The notes under the pieces were generated by a model. It made no database searches. It worked only from the letters and a program-made list of their open reading frames with translations, and had not been told where the DNA came from. A stretch of 64,000 bases of DNA from Ifrita kowaldi (taxonomy: Eukaryota > Chordata > Aves > Passeriformes > Cinclosomatidae), in contig VZRS01009603.1 of the NCBI GenBank assembly GCA_013398055.1, positions 62,001 to 126,000 of the forward strand. The letters are read 5' to 3'. Position numbers and translations under genes: made by a program. Positions 60,501 to 64,000 of this stretch are shown here, piece by piece (position 1 is the stretch's first letter; each line of letters starts with the position of its first letter).

Positions 60501-63438
60501 CAGCAAAAGCAATCTTTTTGCAAAGATAATGGATTATAAGGATTGTTCACCTTTATCTGTTTTAGGGACGTGTAAAATTTACTGATCAGTAATTAACTTG
60601 AAAAGTTCTTACCTTCCATCTCAAAAGCACTGAAAAGCAAATCAACCAAATTCTGCCTCCCAATGAAGGGAGGGGAAAAATAGCTCAGCAAAAAGAGCGA
60701 TCATAGATTGCAGTGGCCTACTAATGCAGCTTTACCTCAGACTCATAATGCAGAACATTCCATGAAGGGCGAATATATTGTTTGGTTGTCTTCAAAAATA
60801 TTTTGAAGCTCTTTAATTGTGATGGTCTGCATGAATCCATGCAATTGGTGTTCCAAGAAGTCAAACAGTAGTATCAAATGCTGCACTGTGTCTTTTTAGT
60901 AATGAAACATTTCTAGCCACTGCAGAGATGAAATCACTGGACTAACAGGGCTGGAACCAGGGTGCTGGATAATCTCATCTAGGCTCCCTTTTCCATGAAA
61001 GGTTGGACTATGTGATCTTTTGAGGTCAGTCCCTTTAAAAGAGGGCTATTCTATCATTCTATGAATCTGATGAACAGGCAGAAATAGGTGTCTTGCTAGC
61101 AAAAATTCCTGATTAAATGACAACTGGGATCTAGTCAGTTGAAAACAGTGTGATGGCTAGTTATGGCTCTTCGTTAGTATTTGGAGGAAGAGTAACATGT
61201 AGCTAAATTGAAAATAGCTGCTCCGAGATAAGCACAGATAAAAACCTGCCCTCTAAGACAGAAGTGCATCTTTGGAAATGGAGATTTGCACAAAACATAC
61301 ATATATAAACAATCTCAGTTTTAGGAGTTTGAGATTGTTTTATTCAGACTACTACTCTACTTGTTCCTCACAGTTAGAAGTCACTTACTGCTACTAAAAA
61401 GGTTTGAAAATTTTGATTTATAATACACAGTCTTTCAACCTGTCAGGATAAAGTCTTCAACTTCCCAGATTTAATGATTTTTTTATTATTTTACTTTTGA
61501 AGTTACTGTCCCTGAGTTACATTTAACAGACATTATATAAAGCTGTAGGTACAAGTTCTTTAACTCTGTCTACCTAAACCTCTAAAAAGGGTTTGGGTTG
61601 GTTTTTTTGGTTTGGTTTTTTTTTTGTTTTATTTTGGTTTGGTTTGGTTTTTTTTAAGAAGCTTTAGTTGTAGTTGGTGTGGGGAAAGATGTTGTTTTTA
61701 ACAAAGGGTTTAAATGGATGACTACATATTATTTGTTTTTCTAAAACTGTGTTACTTAGCTGTAATTCTTTGCAGTATCTACCAACATGCATCCTGGAAA
61801 CTTTCCCTTTTTTACTTTGGTATGTAACATAAACCGAATGTCTCTAAGCTTGAAGAATATTCCCTAAACATGGCTGAGGAATGCTGATAAGGCACTGCAT
61901 AGTCTCTGTGGACATAATTCTATGAATGTTTTAACCAGCAACAAAGACAGTTCACCACTCAGACTTGTGAACATGGTGTTTTATTGTGGCATGCTGTAAG
62001 CCAATTCAAGGAAATGATCCGGTCCAAGACAAACAAAACCAGCCAACGTTTCCTGGCAAGTTTTACATGTGCACTCTTCCACTGATTCTCCCTCAATTAG
62101 AGTAAGAGAGCTAGAGTCTGAGAAACTACTTCTACATTTCTTCCTAACCTGTTTTATTTACAGAGACTAGACTGACTAGTCCCTTGAACAGTTCATCTGG
62201 CATTCTTCAGCAGTGCCAAAAGTAGTCTATCCATAGTCTTTTTAACAAATTATTACATAGATGTACTGTCCATGTTACAAATTTGAGACTACAAGAGCTA
62301 CAAAATCACTGTGACAACAGTATGCAATATTTCTAATAGGGCTTTAAAAAAGAAATAAATCATTTACTTTTAAAGTTGTTTGCTTGATCTGTCAATTTAA
62401 AAACAGGACAAAATGGCTCCAGGAATTGCTGGTTTGCATAACAGCTGTAATATTTTATACACACTGCATCTGGTTTACTGAAAAACTAACTGTCAATTTA
62501 AAATAAGAACATGGTTGTCACATAAGTCAAGAAAAAAAACCAAGATTTATTTAGTTGTTTAAAGTATATTAGCGGTTTAGCTATACAATGACATACACTA
62601 CTTCAGAATCTCTGGGAAAGAGCTGCTCATTTTTATGCTGACATCTCAACTTCTGCAATAATGTTATCTTTATTATAGAAGCTCTTAGTTAAAAACTGGA
62701 GAGGTGACTGGGTTAAAATTCTGTCTCATTAGCTCTGATTATGGCAGGTAGGTTGAACATCAGGAAACCAACGTGGACCTTCATACCACAACCTATGTAT
62801 AACAACTATATCAAATCTGCTTTTGCCCTCTTAGTACATGTGAGATTACAGGCTTACACTTCTAAAATGTTTATTTAAAAGATGCAAGGATAGGTCCAGA
62901 GGAAGTGATGTATGTTTGCTTTTCCCAGCCCTTTAGTTGAAGTTCCAGCAATGTATGACATGAAGTCTTTCCTTAAAAAAGAAAAAAAAAAATCCAGGCA
63001 GCTCTCCCTTTGTGCCATCCCAGCAAGTGTGGAAGCAAAAGGACATGGAAGAAAGAGTTGGTGAAGGATGAAAAGATGTGGTCATGAACATGCAAAGATT
63101 CTGGAACAGTCACTGGTCAGGCATTGCAGCAGAGGACAAAGAATAAAGCAATGAGGGCACAACCATCTCAGAAAGATACAGTGGGAAGCACAGTAGTCAC
63201 AATGTCAGTGAAGTTATGAAGATGTAACACCCCTACAAAGAGGTAGATAATACCATGGAAGAGGAACTTCCCAAAAATTGGGAAACCTGGAGTAAAGATC
63301 AGTCAGTGTTTGAGAAGGCCATCATATGTTACATGCATCTATTAATTCAAGGAACTTACTGGAAAGAAAATGCTGCGATGCAGGTCCAAAATCTCGGTGT
63401 GCCTCCTGTAACTGTTTAAGGCGATCCTCTACAGACAC
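339..63438 (-). CDS. UTRN: Utrophin, partial gene: 15 internal exons (dystrophin exons 61-75 equivalent)
   Basis: Utrophin is a large cytoskeletal adaptor linking F-actin to the beta-dystroglycan complex at the plasma membrane, including the neuromuscular junction. The window encodes 571 continuous residues of a protein of about 3,430 in mammals. In segment numbering the WW domain is about 30-60, the EF-hand region about 65-280, the ZZ finger 285-325, the syntrophin-binding region about 380-470 and the coiled coils about 437-571. It is utrophin, not dystrophin, because of stretches such as [32 protein letters not shown] and [20 protein letters not shown], where dystrophin has clearly different residues. 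Every exon has AG/GT borders, lengths equal those I know for dystrophin exons 61-75, and phases join without a stop. The feature is open at both ends: exon 60 lies above 64000 and exon 76 below 1. No regulatory start or poly(A) site of the gene is visible here. Confidence 0.97.
583..971 (-). other. UTRN: Intron 74 (389 bp)
   Basis: Short intron between exons 74 and 75. It contains only ordinary AT-rich sequence. Confidence 0.85.
972..1130 (-). CDS. UTRN: UTRN exon 74 equivalent (159 nt): first coiled coil
   Basis: Encodes [40 protein letters not shown] and [12 protein letters not shown] (segment residues 437-490). A Ser/Pro-rich spacer leads into the first dystrobrevin-binding helix. The acceptor is GTTTCAG/AGAGG and the donor CAAAG/GTCTCA. 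It is in phase 2 at both ends and a multiple of three, so it can be skipped in frame like exons 71-73. Confidence 0.97.
6890..7087 (+). mobile_element. CR1 fragment, 3' end, antisense to UTRN
   Basis: Diverged 3' end of an avian CR1 non-LTR retrotransposon. Recognisable parts are the ggaacaggtagcccagggca block, the gtttagtggt block, and the 3' terminal ttccaacctaaatgattcta tail. It is 5'-truncated, as most CR1 copies are. The left border is approximate. Confidence 0.8.
7531..7566. repeat. Poly-T tract interrupted by an assembly gap
   Basis: Seventeen T (7531-7547), eleven N (7548-7558), then eight T. The gap sits within a homopolymer, so the true run length, or anything else between the T runs, is unknown. 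Confidence 0.95.
8648..8713 (-). CDS. UTRN: UTRN exon 73 equivalent (66 nt)
   Basis: Encodes [20 protein letters not shown] followed by SV (segment residues 415-437), part of the syntrophin-binding region with a Ser/Thr-rich patch. The acceptor is CTTTCAG/GCTTGC and the donor GCGT/GTAAGT. A GT two bases earlier would break the frame, so the GTAAGT site was chosen; it gives 66 nt, as in dystrophin. Phase 2 at both ends. Confidence 0.96.
8714..12144 (-). other. UTRN: Intron 72 (3.4 kb)
   Basis: AT-rich intron holding one CR1 fragment at about 11.35-11.61 kb and a short A-run near 11.02 kb. Nothing else recognisable. Confidence 0.8.
11352..11612 (+). mobile_element. CR1 fragment, 3' end, antisense to UTRN
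   Basis: CR1 3' region: ggtttaggttagatactaca, a gtctggtattggaataggct block, a ctggaagtgttcaaaaggca block, then gtttagtggtgaac and ggtcttttccaaccttaatg. It shares the gtttagtgg 3' end type with the copy near 7.0 kb. Borders are approximate. Confidence 0.85.
12145..12210 (-). CDS. UTRN: UTRN exon 72 equivalent (66 nt)
   Basis: Encodes [20 protein letters not shown] and AT (segment residues 393-415). The acceptor AACTAG/TCC is preceded by a T- and A-rich stretch, and the donor is ACTAG/GTAAGAG. The exon is in phase 2 at both ends, and intron 71 before it is only 239 bp. The equivalent region in dystrophin lies next to the syntrophin-binding sites. Confidence 0.96.
12211..12449 (-). other. UTRN: Intron 71 (239 bp)
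   Basis: The shortest intron in the window, between two exons of the probable alternative cassette. No other feature is seen in it. Confidence 0.9.
12450..12488 (-). CDS. UTRN: UTRN exon 71 equivalent (39 nt), probable alternative micro-exon
   Basis: Encodes [12 protein letters not shown] (segment residues 380-393). Its size equals dystrophin exon 71, which is alternatively spliced there. The acceptor is CGTACAG/TCC and the donor TATGA/GTGAGTATG. The border was chosen because it gives 39 nt and phase 2 at both ends. Its polypyrimidine tract is a poly-T plus (CT)n microsatellite. Skipping it keeps the frame. Alternative splicing in this species is inferred. Confidence 0.95.
   Translation of the reverse strand, partial: SYHSHQYVARAI
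12489..14119 (-). other. UTRN: Intron 70 (1.6 kb)
   Basis: Holds the A/GA microsatellite next to exon 71 and a T-rich stretch near 13.01-13.03 kb. The part from about 13.04 to 13.92 kb is less repetitive and richer in G and C than its surroundings, with TAATTA-type motifs; it may be a conserved non-coding element, which is inference. Confidence 0.75.
12502..12542. repeat. A17-G-A7-(GA)8 microsatellite abutting exon 71 acceptor
   Basis: Seventeen A, a G, seven A, then eight GA units on the + strand. On the transcribed strand this reads (TC)8 then T-runs and ends about 13 bases before the exon 71 acceptor AG, so it forms the polypyrimidine tract of that exon. Confidence 0.95.
14120..14256 (-). 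CDS. UTRN: UTRN exon 70 equivalent (137 nt): post-ZZ conserved region
   Basis: Encodes [39 protein letters not shown] and EGDNLE (segment residues 335-380). This basic segment after the ZZ domain is conserved in all dystrophin relatives. The acceptor is TTTAAG/ACAAC and the donor GAGAC/GTAAGC. It leaves AC, the start of a Thr codon, so it precedes the phase-2 cassette of exons 71-74. Confidence 0.97.
14257..21960 (-). other. UTRN: Intron 69 (7.7 kb)
   Basis: AT-rich intron. It holds the G/T-rich simple repeat at 18.83-18.90 kb and a 185-codon open frame on the + strand at 15562-16119 with no recognised domain. No CR1 copy or other gene was recognised. Confidence 0.75.
18827..18902. repeat. 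T/G-rich simple repeat with G-runs
   Basis: Interspersed (GTTT)n, poly-T and three runs of four or five G (18837-18840, 18865-18869, 18875-18878). Low-complexity sequence with no coding content. Confidence 0.85.
21961..22072 (-). CDS. UTRN: UTRN exon 69 equivalent (112 nt): ZZ zinc finger
   Basis: Encodes [20 protein letters not shown] and [17 protein letters not shown] (segment residues 297-334). The second Cys pair (C309, C312) and the HxxH pair (H322, H325) complete the zinc-binding set begun in exon 68. The ZZ domain stabilises beta-dystroglycan binding. The acceptor is CCACAG/GTACC and the donor ACCT/GTGAGTACC, phase 0. [14 protein letters not shown] fits utrophin; dystrophin has FSGRVAKGHKMHYP. 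Confidence 0.97.
22073..24470 (-). other. UTRN: Intron 68 (2.4 kb)
   Basis: Mostly AT-rich. A somewhat GC-richer stretch lies at about 22.20-22.38 kb, and a small perfect inverted repeat at 23261-23279. Nothing in it was identified as a gene or a known repeat. Confidence 0.75.
23261..23279. repeat. Short perfect inverted repeat
   Basis: gacccatt and aatgggtc flank a three-base loop. A second inverted repeat (agaatg, acc, cattct) overlaps it at 23256-23270. It may be chance. Confidence 0.7.
24471..24637 (-). CDS. UTRN: UTRN exon 68 equivalent (167 nt): EF-hand/ZZ boundary
   Basis: Encodes segment residues 242-297, including [20 protein letters not shown] and [18 protein letters not shown]. 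It ends the EF-hand region and begins the ZZ zinc finger with the Cys285-x2-Cys288 pair and Cys291. The acceptor is CTCCACAG/AACC and the donor TTTAG/GTAAGAGG. The ZZ domain is split across this intron, as in dystrophin. Confidence 0.97.
24638..26999 (-). other. UTRN: Intron 67 (2.4 kb)
   Basis: AT-rich intron with an A/C-rich stretch beside exon 68 (about 24.65-24.71 kb) and a 15-A run at 25536-25550. Nothing else recognisable. Confidence 0.8.
27000..27157 (-). CDS. UTRN: UTRN exon 67 equivalent (158 nt): second EF-hand module
   Basis: Encodes segment residues 189-241, including [20 protein letters not shown] and [19 protein letters not shown], the second EF-hand-like module. The acceptor is GTTGCAG/ACCTC and the donor CAACAG/GTAAGATG. 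It ends in phase 0. A truncated antisense CR1 begins about 200 bp upstream of its acceptor. Open frames on the opposite strand at the same place are shadows of this exon. Confidence 0.97.
27158..33896 (-). other. UTRN: Intron 66 (6.7 kb)
   Basis: Contains the largest CR1 copy of the window at its exon-67 end. The rest is AT-rich with short homopolymer runs. A somewhat GC-richer stretch at about 30.0-30.45 kb was not identified. Confidence 0.8.
27365..28572 (+). mobile_element. CR1 retrotransposon, 5'-truncated, with broken reverse transcriptase
   Basis: About 1.2 kb of a CR1 element, antisense to UTRN. The first part reads as reverse transcriptase, with [36 protein letters not shown] and, in another frame, [18 protein letters not shown] and [13 protein letters not shown] frameshift lies near 27.58-27.60 kb. 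The catalytic ADD box has become VSD (S-V-S-D-T-K-L), so the enzyme is dead. The downstream part matches the CR1 3' portion (gccagattggacagggccct and tggtctagatgacctttt). It ends in the usual terminal block without a clear attctatg repeat. It cannot be active. Confidence 0.92.
33897..33982 (-). CDS. UTRN: UTRN exon 66 equivalent (86 nt): EF-hand region
   Basis: Encodes [20 protein letters not shown] plus GLLEEKYR (segment residues 160-189), the link between the two EF-hand-like modules. The acceptor is TTTCAG/TGGCC and the donor AGAT/GTAAGG. The last base T joins AC of the next exon to give Tyr. [20 protein letters not shown] is utrophin-type; dystrophin has [20 protein letters not shown]. 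Confidence 0.96.
34364..34412. repeat. T-rich simple repeat
   Basis: Poly-T interspersed with GTTTT units on the + strand. Low complexity. Confidence 0.8.
35885..36410 (-). mobile_element. CR1 fragment, sense to UTRN
   Basis: Reverse-oriented CR1. On the + strand it carries tcttcaaggacggagactga, gcctgctgtctcttgtcctg, cactgagaagaacctggctt, tgataagatccccctgaaac, gggagcccataactggaccc and ggatcacctccctcgacctg, in the order expected of the complement of a CR1 3' half. Diverged and truncated; borders approximate. Confidence 0.88.
40758..40959 (-). CDS. UTRN: UTRN exon 65 equivalent (202 nt): EF-hand region
   Basis: Encodes segment residues 93-160, including [14 protein letters not shown] and the highly conserved [18 protein letters not shown]. 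This is the first EF-hand-like module of the cysteine-rich dystroglycan-binding domain. The donor is GATAG/GTAAG and the acceptor TTATTAG/TGGACC. The exon leaves AG, completed to Ser by the next exon; mammalian utrophin has Thr there as I recall. The acceptor region carries a two-copy 18-bp duplication, described under findings. Confidence 0.97.
40962..40996. repeat. Two-copy 18-bp tandem duplication in exon 65 acceptor region
   Basis: aataatagg followed by T/A-rich bases occurs at 40962 and again at 40980 (period 18). On the transcribed strand it lies immediately upstream of the exon 65 acceptor AG, so branch-point/polypyrimidine sequence has been duplicated. Confidence 0.85.
42014..42571 (-). 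mobile_element. CR1 fragment, sense to UTRN, well preserved 3' end
   Basis: Begins on the + strand with gaatcatagaatcag, the complement of the CR1 3' tail. It then carries gttggaagggaccttaaaga, tccaaccccgctgccatggg, aggacacc-type blocks, ctctgggcagcctgtgccag, ttctctccagg-type and ggggtctcacaagagcagag blocks. This is the cleanest CR1 of the window, about 560 bp, 5'-truncated. Confidence 0.93.
47006..47080 (-). CDS. UTRN: UTRN exon 64 equivalent (75 nt): start of EF-hand region
   Basis: Encodes [20 protein letters not shown] followed by QKALC (segment residues 68-93), the first helices of the EF-hand-like region that packs against the WW domain. The acceptor is TTTCAG/CTGAC and the donor TGCT/GTGAGTTG. 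The exon has several CpGs, more than the surrounding intron. Its length equals dystrophin exon 64. It lies only 995 bp downstream of exon 63. Confidence 0.96.
47081..48075 (-). other. UTRN: Intron 63 (1.0 kb)
   Basis: AT-rich intron with an A-run near 47.84 kb. No other feature seen. Confidence 0.85.
48076..48137 (-). CDS. UTRN: UTRN exon 63 equivalent (62 nt): second half of WW domain
   Basis: Encodes [20 protein letters not shown], segment residues 47-68, with the second WW tryptophan (W55) and the conserved Pro (P58). The acceptor is GTAG/TCATG and the donor TTAG/GTGAG. It enters in phase 2 (T completes Asn) and leaves one base of an Ala codon. Met60 is an in-frame methionine early in the exon that could serve as a start for a transcript with a non-coding first exon in intron 62; that is inference only. 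Confidence 0.96.
48138..58337 (-). other. UTRN: Intron 62 (10.2 kb, largest in window)
   Basis: AT-rich throughout, with a short CR1 tail at 48.58 kb and A-runs (for example 56562-56582). In mammals the short isoforms Dp71 and Up71 begin in the matching introns. I could not identify a CpG-rich promoter or a coding first exon here. A juxtaposed acceptor/donor sequence lies at 55070-55077. Confidence 0.8.
48580..48645 (-). mobile_element. Short CR1 3' tail, sense to UTRN
   Basis: The + strand reads atttaggttggaaaggacct, then caagaccatggagtccag, resembling the complement of the last 60 or so bases of CR1. Very short and diverged. Confidence 0.6.
58338..58398 (-). CDS. UTRN: UTRN exon 62 equivalent (61 nt): first half of WW domain
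   Basis: Encodes [20 protein letters not shown] and the first two bases of an Asn codon (segment residues 27-47). It carries the first WW tryptophan (W33) and the tyrosine pair (Y44, Y45) that form the binding face for the PPxY tail of beta-dystroglycan. The acceptor is CTCAG/CCTC and the donor TCAA/GTAAGTTT. The length equals dystrophin exon 62. In mammals the short isoform Up71 starts between this exon and the next, so it would lack the complete WW domain. Confidence 0.96.
60950..61066 (+). mobile_element. Short diverged CR1 3' tail, antisense to UTRN
   Basis: ggttggactatgtgatcttt, then gaggtcagtccctttaaaag and ctattctatcattctatg match the terminal part and tail of CR1. The left border is uncertain. 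Confidence 0.7.
61588..61656. repeat. GGTTT/poly-T simple repeat
   Basis: Irregular GGTTT and GGTTTTTT units with a long T-run. Low complexity. Confidence 0.85.
63360..63438 (-). CDS. UTRN: UTRN exon 61 equivalent (79 nt): end of rod, lead-in to WW domain
   Basis: Encodes segment residues 1-26, beginning [20 protein letters not shown], the end of the last spectrin-like repeat and the hinge before the WW domain. The acceptor reads TGTAG before GTGTCTG and the donor is CCA/GTAAGTTCC. It starts in phase 0 and leaves one base (A), which the next exon completes to Thr. The length matches dystrophin exon 61. It is the most 5' exon in the window. Confidence 0.95.
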
Positions 63439-64000
63439 CTACACATAAACACACACATACTCAAAATCTACATTGTGTGTACTTTGCAACACCAGGGTCA
63501 CGAGAAGAAAATCACTTGCTTACAGTCCTTCTAGTGAAATCAATTTGTTTGTGTGTCACAGCAATTATTTGACATCCACCTATTTAAGGCTACATTTTTG
63601 TCTTTCATCTGCTTAATGAGAATCATATTCGTATCTTGCAGTATTCTTGTGTGAGAACTGTAGATCAATAACGAACAACAGTAGTTTCATGGTGACTATA
63701 GCCAACTGCTGAAGTTTCTGACCTCCTCCCAACCCTTCTGTTGTCCAAATTCCCATAGTCAGCAGGTCTCAGTTTGATTGCATTGATCTCACAGCTGCCT
63801 TTCCAGCACAGAACCACTTTGGACGATACTGCTTCACTGGCTGACATGATGCCCCTCAGTTTAATTTAAACTGCTGTAGCACACCCAGCAGTATTTTGGT
63901 TGCTTGGTTAACCAAATTTAAGAGGACGAACACAACACCCCACTCCCCCAAAAAACCCCACAAAAAAAAACAAGAAAAAAAAAACCACTACCAAATGATA
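63439..64000 (-). other. UTRN: Intron 60, 3' part
   Basis: Intron sequence upstream of exon 61. The last 70 bases of the window are an A/C-rich low-complexity tract. No match to the expected exon 60 (147 nt in dystrophin) was found, so that exon lies beyond the window. Confidence 0.8.

Larger units (their letters stand above)
58399..63359 (-). other. UTRN: Intron 61 (5.0 kb)
   Basis: AT-rich, with one small CR1 tail near 61.0 kb and a GGTTT-type repeat at 61.6 kb. A short GC-richer stretch at 59.52-59.63 kb was not identified. No other gene seen. Confidence 0.8.

Noticed and set aside
63665..63847. Minus-strand open frame upstream of exon 61 as possible exon 60
   Set aside because: The translation bears no resemblance to the utrophin rod, and no matching splice borders at 147 nt were found.
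1..64000. CRISPR arrays, prokaryotic operons, tRNA or rRNA genes, or a previously undescribed system
   Set aside because: The window is a vertebrate gene with introns. No regularly spaced repeats, clover-leaf RNA genes or compact gene clusters were found.

Overview
The window is one stretch of a vertebrate gene on the minus strand. Fifteen consecutive internal coding exons of utrophin (UTRN, the autosomal paralogue of dystrophin) run from about 63.4 kb down to 0.3 kb, separated by AT-rich introns. The CR1 retrotransposon copies, several ending in attctatg-type tails, and the compact introns point to a bird. Species is not determinable from what I can see; a turtle or crocodilian is less likely.

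Layout, in direction of transcription (high to low coordinate). The exons match dystrophin exons 61 to 75 in order and size (79, 61, 62, 75, 202, 86, 158, 167, 112, 137, 39, 66, 66, 159 and 244 nt), and I use dystrophin numbering; UTRN's own exon numbers are lower. All have AG/GT borders, all phases agree, and the joined exons give 1713 nt, or 571 codons with no stop. Exons 61-63 encode the end of the rod and the WW domain. Exons 63-68 encode the EF-hand region. Exons 68-69 encode the ZZ zinc finger. Exons 70-74 encode the syntrophin-binding and alternatively spliced part. Exons 74-75 encode the dystrobrevin-binding coiled coils. Together this is the beta-dystroglycan, syntrophin and dystrobrevin anchoring half of utrophin. 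The actin-binding N-terminus, most of the rod, the last exons, the promoters for the long forms and the poly(A) site all lie outside the window.

The introns (0.24 to 10.2 kb) hold seven recognisable CR1 fragments. The largest, at 27.36-28.57 kb, keeps part of a broken reverse transcriptase. They also hold simple A/T-rich and G/T-rich repeats and one 11-base assembly gap inside a poly-T run. No second gene, RNA gene, CRISPR array or new system is supported.

The points most worth a second look concern splicing. Exons 71-74 are a fully in-frame, same-phase cassette. A poly-T/CT microsatellite serves as the polypyrimidine tract of the 39-nt exon 71. A period-18 duplication lies in the acceptor region of exon 65. 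The largest intron (62) is where the short isoform Up71 is expected to start in mammals, and it contains a recursive-splice-like site.
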